Below, piece by piece: positions 44,846 through 56,930 of a stretch of 64,000 nt of DNA; the stretch's first letter is position 1, and every line of letters begins with the position of its first letter. Source of the stretch: Acestrorhynchus altus (lineage: Eukaryota > Chordata > Actinopteri > Characiformes > Acestrorhynchidae); assembly GCA_034509495.1 (NCBI GenBank), contig CM067504.1, positions 40,829,871 to 40,893,870 on the forward strand, given 5' to 3'. The translations under genes were made by a program, and so were the position numbers. The notes beneath the pieces were generated by a model. That model had not been told where the DNA came from and made no database searches. It worked only from the letters and a program-made list of their open reading frames with translations.

Positions 44846-45289
44846 AGTGGCGGAAATGGAGGGACCGAAAAGGCGAACACTGTAAACATACAACACGCAT
44901 AATAAGCATATAATAAACATCCTCCTGACTTAACACTTTTTATTATTACAATTAAATACGGCAATATGCGCTTAAATCTGACCCCCCTCCCCAATGAGGA
45001 AATGTAAAAAAAATATTATTTTAAAAACTTTACAGAATAACGTGTTCTGTGTTTAATATTATATGCGATGTTTACATTAAATGTGTTATATAAGTGTCAC
45101 GTTGTTCGTTAAATCGTTTTAAAAGCGTCTTCCTGTTGTTTAGGCAGCTGGGGGCGCTCTCGAGCGTGTCTGAAATCAGCGTGTTAAAACGCACCGTTTG
45201 AGCAAATGCGTGCTTTAGAAACAGTGCGTCGTTTTAAAACAACCGAGAGCCTTTTGAGCGTTAAAACTCCAGTTATTTACTGTATGTAA

Positions 45290-45315
45290 CCTACTTCCGT
45301 GGTGACGTCACCAGA
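45290..45315. promoter_or_regulatory. ETS core beside a perfect CRE palindrome
   Basis: ACTTCCG at 45293-45299 and GGTGACGTCACC at 45301-45312 (TGACGTCA core). They are about 650 bp before the zbtb11 ATG, so they could serve either a distal zbtb11 start or a divergent + strand transcript. Confidence 0.5.
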
Positions 45316-46280
45316 CGGCTCTCGGTAGCTGGACCTTTAGCGGCTTTACGACCCAAAAGCCGTTTATTATAGAAAAATGTGACTGTGCTGTTGCATCCTT
45401 TTTATTTCTTAGTAAAGTGCTTCATTACACCGTCGGAACTTAAAGGAAGGTTTTCTAAAGGTGATTAGACACGGTTTTACTTTGAGCTTTTAGCCGTTTA
45501 GCTCCATTCTCACCCATTCATTTGGGACTTGCTCGCGGGCTCCCCCTGGTGGTAGCAGTCATGTTAGGAATGGGGAGTGGCCAGGCTCGCCGTTAACAAG
45601 CTGTGCGACAGATACTGCACCAAATGATTTCATTAATAACACTAATAATAGTTGATAATTAATGCATTTGATGCACTTTTTGTGACATTGAAAGGACTGT
45701 TTGTGTAACTTACACATAAATGGAGGTCAAGAATTTTGGGGAAAATAAATGCATTTGTTTTTATTATTTATTTTTAGAAAAATGAACAATCTGAGTGGGT
45801 GGTGCACACAATACAAATGCTTGTGATGGAACCACCCCAACACAAGAGGTCGCCACTCACTCACATTAACCACTAAACAAGGCCAGTAAGATACACTTCA
45901 GACAACCATTTTCACTGTTCCACATTCAGAACCCATGCATCTGGCTTTTCTATGATAGTAGAACCAGCTCCCCCAGGCAGCATCTATTGCAGAGTTTGAC
46001 TGGACATGTGTTTTTCCCGGAATATGTTTCTGCATATTTCTCAGTGATTCTAAATGCACTCATTTTATGATGAACTAATTTCAGTGCTCATATTTGAGAA
46101 TTTAATAAAAAAGTATTTGCCCCCCCCCTGTTGCTGTGTTTGCATTTTTATATCAATACAGCCATAAAAATACACAATTTTGCTGCAATTTTACCAGATA
46201 AAAGATAGTGGACCCTTAGAACCTGAGCCTTCATAGCCGAGAACTCTGGGTCTATAATCATTGAGCTCAGTCCTCAGCTC
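45315..46280. other. Region right of the zbtb11 promoter, no recognised gene
   Basis: Falls from GC-rich to AT-rich with a C9 run near 46120. No exon with family similarity. A divergent non-coding transcript could start near 45.3 kb but cannot be shown. Confidence 0.35.
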
Positions 46281-46790
46281 CTTCTACAGATGTGCAATGG
46301 AGAGCATTCTCTCAGTCTTCCCACCACCATGAACATTTCCACCTCCAGATGCAGGAAGAGCGCATCAAGAAGGACCCCACTCACCGTGCACACACACTTT
46401 ATGCCCTGCCCCTCTCAGAGAGGAGGTGGCGGAGCATTAAAACCGCCGAGCTGCGGAACAGATTCTTCCCTGAACCTGTAAGATTCTTAAACTGACAAAC
46501 CACTGCAATAGCACTTTAACTGGGCACTCGAGACTTTATCCATGCTGCTGTTTTCTTCTCTTACTCACAAGCTTCTATATTCATACCGATCTGCTCACAA
46601 CTCTGACTCGTTCATGTCGCTCTTTACGTATTTATATTATTTATTGTTTATTTATTATTTATTGTCTATTTTGATACATATTGCTTTTTGGGTGTAACTG
46701 GGACCTTGAGTACATAATTCCATTCGACCTCGTACCACATGTGACGCAAATGACAATAACGTGTCCTTGAATCCTTGAGTATGTGATGGT
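46280..46790 (+). mobile_element. LINE 3' end (L2/Rex-like)
   Basis: The + frame near 46350-46490 reads LPLSERRWRSIKTAELRNRF, then FPEPVRFLN, the usual C-terminal closing phrase of fish L2-like reverse transcriptases. It is followed by a typical 3' UTR (ttatttattgtttatttatt) and a tail with gacaataacgtgtccttgaatccttgag. It is 5'-truncated, as expected of LINE copies. Confidence 0.75.
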
Positions 46791-46849
46791 GGAATTAAGT
46801 GGATGGAGTGTGATTGATTCCATACACTGTGCCTGGCTGATTGAGAAGA

Positions 46850-47180
46850 AAGCATGACCTGCAGTATGAAATCCCACCTGTCATATCTCTTTGCTTGATT
46901 TGCTTGAAGAATGTCAACAGTGTACTCTCCATCCCCCAAAACAGGAGCCAGATCCACAGCTGTATTGGACTTATTCAGGCTGGAGTGGAAATCCCATCAA
47001 TGTTGCCGAAGACGGCAATGACATCATACCAGACTGTCATGGATTCCCTCAGAATGGCAGCCGGTCATCAGTGACGAGTCCCAATTTTGTGGTCAGTGCC
47101 ACGCCAGACCTATCCCTAACTGAAAATGTTCCGATTCCATCACGAGTCATAGTTTGAGATATGCAGGCACATCTATCTTC
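46850..47180 (+). mobile_element. Tc1-like relic, possibly family E
   Basis: Contains gtgacgagtcccaattttgtgg (reads SDESQFCG, the catalytic Asp block in Tc1 enzymes), then cagacctatccctaactgaaaatgtt (third-motif PDLSLTENV). The stretch between is deleted, so two catalytic motifs are brought together. Confidence 0.65.
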
Positions 47181-47700
47181 AGATGTTGGGGGTATTTTGC
47201 GCAATGCAAGGTGGTCACACTGGTCAACCAGGTCTGTTTTCACCTGGATGACCAGCTTTTCAACCACCTTGACCATCAAAACCACCAGAAGCTGGCATTG
47301 GGCAGGTTTTTTCAGCAGGGTGGGGTGTCGTTTGGTATGATGGATAAATATGTGCAGTATTAATACACCACCAGGCAGACAGCAGAGCTTAGGCTGCTGT
47401 TTATTCCATCCACGTATGTGTGTTACCATGCATAAGTTAAACCCTCGTCTCTTGATGTGGAAGCAGACGCATCCTCCAATATCATCACTGTCCTTCACAA
47501 TGACGTTCATTGAATTATTATCTGATTTATGCAATTGCACACTTTATTGTTATGTTATAAATAATCCAGTTTCACTGAAACATGTCTAAGCTTATTTTTA
47601 GTCTACTTTGCATACAGTTATCTAATCAGACACGATAGCTTCAACCAGCCTTTCTTCATCCCTGAAAGATTTCCCACCTCCTTCCCTCTGTCTGAACATG
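47180..47700. other. No recognised gene
   Basis: The - strand frame 47540-47049 reads across a probable repeat and has no recognisable domain. Confidence 0.35.
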
Positions 47701-47737
47701 CGGACAGACTGACAGATAAACAGCCGCCTCTGAGGAG

Positions 47738-47763
47738 GGTTGCCGGGCAACCAAAATGACTCA
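47738..47763 (+). promoter_or_regulatory. X-box palindrome plus TGACTCA, module 1
   Basis: GGTTGCCGGGCAACC (47738-47752) is a near-ideal RFX X-box, followed 4 bp later by TGACTCA (47757-47763), an AP-1 core; with the next bases (tgactcagc) it also fits a MAF/NF-E2 half. Function inferred from motifs only. Confidence 0.5.
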
Positions 47764-47919
47764 GCTGCTCTCTGATGCTGGCTTTTTGGCTGCATCACTT
47801 TGGTGATGCTCTCAGTCTTCATCTCGTCCGTGTGGTTTTAAGTCTTGCAAACATATCCAGATGATTCCAGAATTTTAGTAAAAACTAGGTGACGATGATC
47901 ATATGGTGATTTATATAAA

Positions 47920-47950
47920 TCCAATCAATCAATCAATCAATCAATCAGCC
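47920..47950 (+). repeat. (AATC)n tetranucleotide run
   Basis: About seven units. It may be the stump of a family C copy, but little of the rest follows. Confidence 0.85.
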
Positions 47951-48375
47951 TTAATGTTCCCTGAGGTTAATCCTCATTTTCAATGCAGCCTTTACAGCTT
48001 AAAGGGATTGAAAAGAAAATTGAAATGGAATTAATTAGGTTTCATTAAAATGAAAGAACCACACAAACATCAGTACAAACAGCTGTCAAACGAAAAAAGA
48101 AATAAATAACAGAGTTTAATTATAAAGGTGAAAAATTTAAATGAAGCCCAAATAATTAATGAGATAAAAAAGTAAACGAGTGAAATAAAAATTAAAACAA
48201 TAATGGAATTGAGATAAGATATAAATTAAATAATAAAAAATAATAAATACATATAGATTTAATACATAACAAGTAATTTGTAATAAAATATAATATGTAA
48301 TAATACAATAAATATGAATTAATAGAATAATTATTATATTCATTATAATAATAATAAAATATCAATATCTACCAG
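47950..48375. other. Very AT-rich stretch
   Basis: Dominated by aataaat-like sequence. No feature beyond low complexity. Confidence 0.5.
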
Positions 48376-48680
48376 TGCATCTCAGGGAATTAGAATATCA
48401 TGAAAAAGTGTATTTTTTGTTCACAATTAAAAAGCTAAATTGATATATTTATTACATTTAAAGTCAAATATTTTAAGCTCTGAATTAAAGAACGTGGCAA
48501 TGAAGTACTGAGCGCACAAATGAAAGGGCATAAATGAAGTGGACACTTCTGTATTGTACGTCTGTTTCTGTTTGATCTAAAATATTCTAATAATTTGAGT
48601 AAAATAAAAAGAAATGCTTGAATATTTCACTTTAATTTGTAATGTGTAATGAATACGGTATGTATTTGATAGTTTACCCG
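48375..48680. mobile_element. Family J terminal repeats
   Basis: ccagtgcatctcagggaattagaatatcatgaaaaagtg at the left and aaaatattctaataatttgagtaaaa at the right are the ends of a vertebrate Tc1-like element (tagaatat / atattcta). The internal part is almost all lost. Confidence 0.6.
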
Positions 48681-49775
48681 TTTGAATTAAATGGATAAAA
48701 ATACACTCTTTTTTTACACACTGGTGAGACAATATCTTCAAATGCATGAATTGCAAATGCAATCATGTATGGAAGTCAGATTGGCCTCTATGTCCTGACC
48801 TGCTCTTTAAACATGAGCAAGCCTGTCTGAGAGACAAATGGTCATTAGATAACACGGCATGTCATGACCAAGCACTCTCGCATTCCGGGTGCTACATAAA
48901 ACCTTACGCTTAAAAGGGTGGGACGGCGTTCTGCAATTCTCACACATAAACTGCATGTTCATGCATGCACCACCCCCCCCCAACACACACACACAAACAC
49001 ACACACAATAGTAGGATTCAATGTCCCCCCCTGAGGCCAATGATAAAATATAGTATAATTAACATTTATGAAACTTCATTGATTGGACCCTGTAGGCTGC
49101 TTCTTTTTTGCCCTCGGATGTTGCAGCTGGGCCTGTACATCCTGCGCAGTCATAGGTTGGTTAATCTGACGTCCAGCTGCTCCCTTAAATGTTAAATGGA
49201 AGCAGAGGCAACATCTGAGGCCATTGGACATTCTATCACCACTAGAGGTGACCATCATATGTGATGTTCTCAGATCATCTCACCAGCAGTTGGGGTCGTG
49301 TGTCACTCCATGGCAAAGGCAGGATTAAAGTGCTCATCATGAGACCTCCATACTCGAACCCAACTGTTGTTGGATCCCTAAAAGGACCTGCATGGACCAG
49401 GCCACGGCTGCCCCAAGAGGTATGTCTAGCAGTCAACGATCTCTCACCAAGAGGTACACTATCCAAAAGTAGCCACTGATACCACACCTGTAATCATTTA
49501 CAGATCTACCTGGAACAGAACTGCAGACCAGGTTTTCCAGCAATTTCTCATCATTTTTTCTTCCGTGAGAGTAGATTTATCAAAAAGCAGCTGCATTGAA
49601 AACAGGGTTGTAATGGGTCCAGGGACATTTTGTGCCGTTGCTTGACCGTTCTGCTGGAATCACTCAAACTCCATCCATAGACGTGGAGAACTGAGGTACT
49701 GGATATTTGACTGCATTCACTTCCAAGATGAAATTTCACTGTATCCAGGCTGTATTTTTTCTTAGGTAAGGTGGT
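48680..49775. other. No recognised gene
   Basis: May include further decayed transposase (ggccattggacattctatcacc near 49222 recalls family E). Open frames at 49076-49258 and 49261-49487 show no domain I know. Confidence 0.35.
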
Positions 49776-49835
49776 ATCTTAAGATGAGGGAGGGGCCATG
49801 GACAGGTCAACTGCACAGCAGGCCCCCCTGTAGGA

Positions 49836-49861
49836 GGTTGCTAAGCAACCGGAATGACTCA
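49836..49861 (+). promoter_or_regulatory. X-box palindrome plus TGACTCA, module 2
   Basis: GGTTGCTAAGCAACC (49836-49850) then TGACTCA (49855-49861). Same order and same 4-bp gap as the module at 47738-47763, with related flanks (gaggagggttg / taggaggttg before, aatgactca after). Confidence 0.5.
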
Positions 49862-49961
49862 TCACCTGCTCCTGTAATGGCTTATGAGATGCTTCAGTTA
49901 ACTGCAGCCAGTTCTGTCTGTCCTTATCTTACCTACTGCACATTCCTTCCACTGGGAGACA

Positions 49962-49962
<1 letters not shown>

Positions 49963-49999
<37 letters not shown>

Positions 50000-50014
50000 C
50001 ACACACACACACAC
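49963..50014 (+). repeat. (AC)n microsatellite
   Basis: About 26 units with one G interruption. Confidence 0.95.
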
Positions 50015-50332
50015 AGCTCTGCACTGCGTGAGTGTTGTTTCCATTACATCCTGTATAAATTCAGTTAAATGCTCCTTACATAACCTTACCTTTAACCTCT
50101 GAAAACCAAAAGAGCAGCTTTAGCCTCTTCTACCTGTTGTTTTTGTACCTCTTGTTTTTTTAAAGCAGATTTTTCCATGTGGGGACCAGCCAATGTCAAA
50201 AATTTCCACACAACATCCTTACAATGTCAACATTTTCAAGTTTTCCATCATCTTTGGAACATTTGGTTTCCCCCAAACAGCTGAATCCACACACAGTGGG
50301 AAGGATACACACCCAGTGGAAGAACACAGAAG

Positions 50333-50376
50333 CACACACACACACACACACACACATACACACACACACACACACA
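50333..50376 (+). repeat. (CA)n microsatellite
   Basis: About 21 units with one T interruption. Confidence 0.94.
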
Positions 50377-50379
50377 AAC

Positions 50380-51295
50380 ATGTGTAGCCTATATATAATC
50401 TGTTGCACCGAGTACTTGTGTTTATAGACCAGTTGATTAACTGGTAGTGGATATAAATAGACGGACACCGGCTAAGACTTGTTCCATCATCTGAAATGAA
50501 ATGAAGTTACATTACACTTCAGAAAGTTACACCAGAACTGACTGCCCACCTGAAGAACTGTCCAACTCAACCAACACACTCTCTACCAGAAATGACCATC
50601 CACCTGGAGGACAGTCTAAACCTCTCTTGAACTCCTTCAAATGCTTCTCCGTGGCATACTTCACTTGCAAAAGATGCTACCAACACAACAGCACAAGTCA
50701 GAATGGAAAGCATGCACAACGGGACGACCTTATATACTCAGTCAGGTACAGCGATAAGGCCCATCTTTGCTTATGTCACATAGTTGGCTGAGCATAAAAC
50801 TTGAACCATTGGCATGTCTCACAATGTCAAACCGACCAACCAAGTTTCATTCTTTCTGGGTGCAACTATTTTTTTCACGATGAGTGTTTAAAAATGTATA
50901 TGTACATCTGCTCGTTCATACAGGTATGTAATTAGCTACCCATGTGGCGGCAATGTATTACCTTTTCCACAGTTCCTCGAAGTACAACAAAAAGCTCTGG
51001 AACAGCACAGCTCTGGACATTGCCAAGAACCACACAACGATCGGACTGATGACATTAGTAATCCGTGTCTAAGTAGAAAAGGGTTCCCCTAAGAATCAAC
51101 CAGGCTAAGTGTGTTTTGCTTCATGTATAGTGTAATCCCCATCAATGTTAATGAATGTGTGGACCTCCAACCTTCTGAACATTGTATCCCATGAGAGCAC
51201 TTTAGGTAGGCTTCACTGATCAACACACCAATGTACAAACCAAAGTGTTTATGCAGAAAATGTGAATGAAAAGAACATATTTCATAACTAATATA
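50380..51295. other. No recognised gene
   Basis: The + frame 50501-50791 has no recognisable domain. Nothing else stands out. Confidence 0.35.
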
Positions 51296-51298
51296 CGT

Positions 51299-51700
51299 CA
51301 ATCTCCTCACTGTCCATCCTATCACCTCCTCTGATCCCACATGAGCTCTTTGTGGTTCTATAATCACAGACTGTAGTTCATCTGTGTCTCTGCAGATTCT
51401 CCTCCTTTCACCCTGATCTTCAATGATCAGGACCCCACAGGACCACCTCAGAGCAGCTATTATGTGGGTGGTGGGTCATTCCCATCCCTGCAGTCACGCT
51501 GACACGATGGCGCCTGTGTCCACTCACTGTCCACTCTATTAGACACTCCTAACGAGTGTCTCCACCTTGTAGATGTAAAGTCAGAGAGTGAAGCTCATCT
51601 GTTTCTGCAGTTTGTGTTGGTCGTCCTCTAGTCCTTCATCAGTACTCACAGGACGCTGCCCACAGGACGCTGTCAGCTGGACGTTTCTGATTGATGGACT
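51299..51700 (-). mobile_element. Fold-back repeat family A copy, longer left flank
   Basis: Shows the outer part missing from other copies (cctcactgtccatcctatca, tttgtggttctataatcaca), then the shared ttcaccctgatcttcaatga and gtgggtggtgggtcatt. A deletion follows at about 51508, then the gtcagagagtgaagctcatc and gtcctctagtccttcatcag end. Confidence 0.8.
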
Positions 51701-52310
51701 GTTGGTGAGCGTATGGGTAGTAATTACAGAAAGGTTATGTTTATATATAGTAAGGATACTATTTACAAGCTGATTTTGAACATTATATTAAACACAGTTG
51801 TTCAGAAAAGCTTATGAAGCTCCATTGCTTGAGGACGTGCTACAAAAACCTGAATACAGACGCATAAGGTGTGAGAATGATTATGTAACTGTGAGGGAAA
51901 GGTGTGTGTGCACATGCCGAAGTGTGAGAGAGGCATTTTTATGTAGAAGGGGGGCGCTGTAGCTCTCTCTTGTGAGATCAGATGGGCCACTTTGTATTCA
52001 TGCCAGGATAAAGTCTCTACTGAGGAAAGTGTCGTGACTATTCCTGAAGAGAAGGAAATCTCTGCCTGCTCCTTTCAGATATTATAAATTATAATTCCAG
52101 TTTACTGACGGATCACAGTGATGAGCACTGGGACAATAATATCTGATGCTCACAGTAGAATTATGTCTGATTTTCTCATAATGAAGTTACTAAAGACCCT
52201 GGATTTTAACTCCTTATTTCAAATGTTAAAGGAATAATTATAGGAATGAAATGCCTAAAATCAGAATCAGCTGCAAATCATTACAGAAGGCTTTGAAGGA
52301 GACTGTCTTT
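51700..52310. other. No recognised gene
   Basis: No exon, RNA gene or named repeat seen. Confidence 0.35.
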
Positions 52311-52870
52311 TTAAACCTCATACATTAGTTTGGTTTGCTCTTGATTGTTGCAGTGAGTGGTGTCACCATGCTGAGATCCGACAAGCTCTCTGAGGCCTTC
52401 AGAAAGGTTGTAGATGCAGATGAGATTTATAACAATTATAAACCATCATTCAGCCCAAGAGCAGACAGGAAGATGTGTAAAGGAAACTACAATGATCCTA
52501 AAATGTCGTTATGGGACCTACAGTTAGATCTTACCACAGTTGCTGTCACAGACAACATGTTTGATGCAAACTAAACAGAGCATTTGAGCAAACTGTGAAG
52601 CATGGTGGTGGAAGTGTGATGGTTTGGAGCTGCTCTGCTGCAGCAGGGTGTGGAGATCTCTCCATCATAGAAACCACTATGAGATCTTGATTGTATCAGA
52701 GGGGGCTTGAAGAGAACGTAAGAGGAGTGAACGTCTGTCTTCCAGTTGATGTCAGAGACCGTAGACGGTTATAGAAACATCTCACTGACATTATTTCAGC
52801 CAGAGGAGGAGATACCAGCTATTAGAGCAGAGGAGGTCCTAACTTTTCCCTCACAAGAATACAGGAATTT
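52310..52870 (+). mobile_element. Tc1-like relic, family D
   Basis: From cattagtttggtttgctcttgattgttgcag to gttatttcagccagaggaggagataccagctattag. The middle, including the LWTDES block, is deleted; GGGSVMVWS-type sequence is kept. Confidence 0.8.
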
Positions 52871-54270
52871 GTCCATGAGAGCAGCTCCACATAAGCACTG
52901 CACAGCGGCTTATCACACATAACAGGCCTGTGTGCATTCTTCACATTTATCTAGCAGAGCTTCTTAGTAGATGCTCATGCTGATGTTGGGTTGATGGTAA
53001 TAAAGATAAAAGCAGGTATGCTTTCAGGAGGTTAGTTTAAATGATAGTGGATGATAGACACTCAGAAGATAACTGACTGTGGAAGCGACCGTCCAGGTAC
53101 CCTTTTCTGCCATTATCTATCCGAGTGCCCTGTGAACCGTGCATGAAAAATAAGAGACCTTGCAAAACGGGACAAGGCATATCTTTCAAGCTTTCATCAA
53201 ACGAACTCCATTACATTTCAGTCCAGTTCGAGCAGAGAAAATGTATTCTGGAATCAATATTTAGTCTCATAAATGGCATAACAGCTATTTATAATATATC
53301 TGTGCCTCATAATAGTCAGGTTTATCATTCATAGTGTCTGTTAATCTGTGGACTCTGTTTGGGGACAACCTTGGGGGGGGGAGTGGTCACTTCTAGCAGC
53401 TCTTGCACTTTGCTCCAGAAGAAAGTCTTGTCCTGCCCTTGAAATGCACGAGCACGGTCAGCCACAGTCAGGTGTGGTAGTAAAGGCACAGAGCCAGTTC
53501 ACATGTCCTTTGGTCCCTCACCAGCACGCCCTCAGGCTCTCTATGGCATGTGTACACGTATGTCCACTCATTAAGATTCATGCCTGTTTACACCATCGAG
53601 CCCATGTTTATAGTATACATGAGATTTCCAGCACATTTTGACTTTTACCGTGGAAGGACATCAGGCCCATTCACAGCATTTCAGTGGAGTGGAAAATCCA
53701 CTAAGTTCTCAGAAAGAAAAGAGATTTCTCCCCGGCTACATTTACTACGACGGACAGCCGGATTAGGAGAGAAAGTATTTGGCACATGTTGCTCTAACAC
53801 TCAAACAAAAGCTTGTCCCCTTATCACGAAGAGACTTCCGTATCTCCAGGCCTCCTGGAGCACTCCCGAAGGAGGCTGGATTACATTTCGTGCACTTCTC
53901 TCCGATCTTCCAGCATTCTTCTCTTTATCGTTACTTTACCACTGTTATGTCTCTACTGTATCTAAACAATAATAAAGGCAGTTGTGGACATTTATCAGCA
54001 GGGGGCACACTATCATTCACTCGCAATCACTTTCTGGACACACTTTCCAGGTGAAAAGTAATGCAGTGTGAACCTGGAGAAGCCTGCAGTTGGAAGTGTT
54101 TGCTGTGCTGCCGGGTCAGTGAACAGTAAATACCAGGCACATGACGATCGGCATCTCAAACTTCCACTGGAATAAACTACTTTAGTCAGTCTGAAAACTC
54201 TGGAGGCTCTAGAAATGACCCAAACTCAACCTGTTACACTGCGCCTTTACACCTCACGAGCACCTTTGAC
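52870..54270. other. No recognised gene
   Basis: Two modest + frames (53348-53641, 53550-53972) overlap each other in different phases and match nothing I know. Confidence 0.35.
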
Positions 54271-54457
54271 TTTAACGTATTTAAACATACGAACATTTGT
54301 TCTACATTTCAACTATATTGAGAGACGGAGGTGATATAACTAAGCATCCTAGAAGGTCTTCTGAGAATTTGCATAAAGAAGTCTGCAACAAACCTAAAAT
54401 CAAAAAACATCAAGTATCATGGTTTGAGGCTTCTTTGGCTGGAGATCTCTCCATCAT

Positions 54458-54460
<3 letters not shown>
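54270..54460 (+). mobile_element. Family D end fragment joined to core scrap
   Basis: aactatattgagagacggaggtgatataac, then a jump to catggtttgaggcttctttg and gagatctctccatcataaag. The GA microsatellite begins exactly where the element breaks off. Confidence 0.65.
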
Positions 54461-54513
<53 letters not shown>

Positions 54514-54562
54514 GGAGAGAGAGAGAGAAAGAGAGAATGTGTGTGTGTGTGTGTGTGTGTGT

Positions 54563-54611
<49 letters not shown>
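54461..54611 (+). repeat. Compound (GA)n(GT)n(GA)n microsatellite
   Basis: A 150-bp purine-rich tract: GA-type at 54461-54535, GT-type at 54538-54562 and GA-type at 54564-54611. The Arg-Glu repeat frame here is not a protein. Confidence 0.97.
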
Positions 54612-54615
<4 letters not shown>

Positions 54616-54750
54616 TAATCTTTAATGTGTTGCTATATAGAGCCGACTATACGTCTAGCCGAGCTGCTGAGGAGCAAGAGCAGTTTTCCATTAGACATCA
54701 GTGATACAGGGTGAGTGAGAGTGTCTGCCTTCCCCCAACACACACAACCA

Positions 54751-54752
54751 CC

Positions 54753-54786
<34 letters not shown>
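54751..54786 (+). repeat. (CCCA)n(CA)n microsatellite
   Basis: Short ccca units change into a CA run. Confidence 0.9.
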
Positions 54787-54787
<1 letters not shown>

Positions 54788-54799
54788 TCTCAAACTCAA

Positions 54800-56200
54800 A
54801 TGTATGCAATCAGAGAGTCTGTTTATAAGATGATTGTTCTCAGTGTGTAGACGGGCCTTATGCAGCAGCACAGTGTGATGTGCAGCAGTGTGTGAGCAAC
54901 AGCAAGTGATATATCACTCACACTGGGTTGGCAGAGCACATGGTGTGCACGTCACACCACTGAAGAGGACGAGGAAGACGCACACGTGAGCAGTATGAAA
55001 AGACATCGTTCTATGTGATATTCAGCATCAGCAGACAATTAATAATGAACGAATGAGGTGAATGTGCTCCGATTATTAGCAGACAATAATGAGGTCAGTG
55101 TGATGTTGTCTGCAGAATAAAGCAGTATATATACGCCAGTATATACGCACAGCATGTGAGTGTGTGCCCATATGCAATGTGTATAGAACCTGCATTAAAA
55201 TATAATGTGTAACATGGAGTGAATGCTTACGTCTTAATTAAATACATTAATAATAATTGTTGGCAAAGTCAATTATATCATCTTAAATGTGACCCTATTA
55301 GTAATACATCAGTCTGAGAGATGAAGATCGTCCATCTGTGTTCAAAGAAGTGGACCATCCCTCTACTTACAGCCTGTAACAGTTTAAGTTGGCCAGAACT
55401 TATCTTTTCTTACTTTTATTTTAATTACATTTTATTTTTTAATTAGTTCATGTATTTTTATCATTACACTACTAGTTATTAATATTACATAGTACTATAA
55501 ATATTACATGCCATGTTCTTGTATTGATATCATGCATGACACATCCACACATGTTTGAAATTAATATTTACAGTCAATATATGTGTATAATTATATCATT
55601 ATTATGGGTATTTCATATATGTTATGAACCTATAGCTATATATCCATAAGGTGCACGAATGTGATAATATCACTTAATAGGTAACATATATGGAAACGCC
55701 ACTGTTGATATAGGGGCACGTATGTCATATATTACATTTCCGTGTGGGTGAGTGAGTACCGAGTGGTCATCAGGGTCGGACAGCACAGGCCAGTGTGTGT
55801 ACCCGATTGGTTGTATAAACACACAATATGGGTGCCTGGGTTTGCTGAGTGTGTACATATAGCACATGTGTAGTAGAGTGCATTCACACACAAACTGCGT
55901 GTACACACACACACACACACACACACAAACGTGAAACGACCCACCCTCAGGAGCTGTTCTGGCTACAACCATTGCTTCTCCAGACAGACAGAAATGGCAG
56001 GTCAGGTTTCCATTTCTGTCTCAGGATCCTAGAGGACACAGGTGTGAGGTCACACAGGACGACAAAAAAAAGTGGTTGAACTGCTCTCAAATGATGCTAT
56101 CGGACTACAAGCCTGGTCTTGGAACAGCAGATGAGAGCAGTGTTTAGGCGTCGGGCACTGTGTTTGTAATCATACACTATAATTACGCTTTGTGTAGCTT
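54800..56200. other. AT-rich stretch without a recognised gene
   Basis: Holds a (CA)n run at 55903-55926. Long AT-rich stretches at 55390-55680. No exon seen. Confidence 0.35.
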
Positions 56201-56204
56201 ATTG

Positions 56205-56287
56205 AAGTACACTATGTCCAAATGTTTATGGACACCCCTTCTAATGCATGCATTTAGTTACTAAGCTGCTAAATTGCACCCATTGCT

Positions 56288-56360
<73 letters not shown>

Positions 56361-56590
56361 CCTGTCTAGTCCCGGGAGAGAAGTACTGCCAATAGCATAG
56401 GACTCTCTGGAGACAAACATAAATTGGCACTATCTCTAATGCCAGGCGTGGGCTAGAGGGGTCTAAAGCCCCCCAGCATTGAGCCGTAGAGCAGTGGAAC
56501 TGTGTTCTAAGGAATGATGGAGCACCATCCAGTACCTTTGAAAGGGGTGTGTTGGGGAGTTGGGGATGAGGTGGGGTGATAATGCCAGGA
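56205..56590 (+). mobile_element. Repeat family B copy carrying a long CA run
   Basis: Starts with the end sequence cactatgtccaaatgtttatggacacccctt, continues attgcacccattgctgacac, then a CA run of about 36 units (56288-56360), then cctgtctagtcccgggagag, taatgccaggcgtgggctag and gaactgtgttctaaggaatg. Confidence 0.85.
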
Positions 56591-56930
56591 GTATATAGGA
56601 AAGGTGTGTTTACAGTGAATAGATGAACCCAGTTAGTTGATTCAACTCAAAGATACGGTTTGAATGTAGATGATCACAAACTCGGCGGTTGAATAAAATG
56701 TGGAATATATACAGTTTTTGTAATACAGACTTAATTTGGTTGGAGATAAACAATTTGTTTACATCTATTTACGTTAATGTTGACATAACTCAAAATAGTG
56801 GAGTAATATGTGGGACATATGTCCAATCGTAACCATTTTTTGTCCATGTCTCCTCACTGACATCCTGCTCAGTGTCTTTAGTGAAATAGCTCTTGTGATC
56901 ACGCTTCACTGCAGCCGTAGGTTTTACTTG
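56590..56930. other. No recognised gene
   Basis: AT-rich, no feature named. Confidence 0.35.

Noticed and set aside
54297..54704. A 135-codon open frame with Arg-Glu repeats
   Set aside because: It reads a family D end and then a GA microsatellite.
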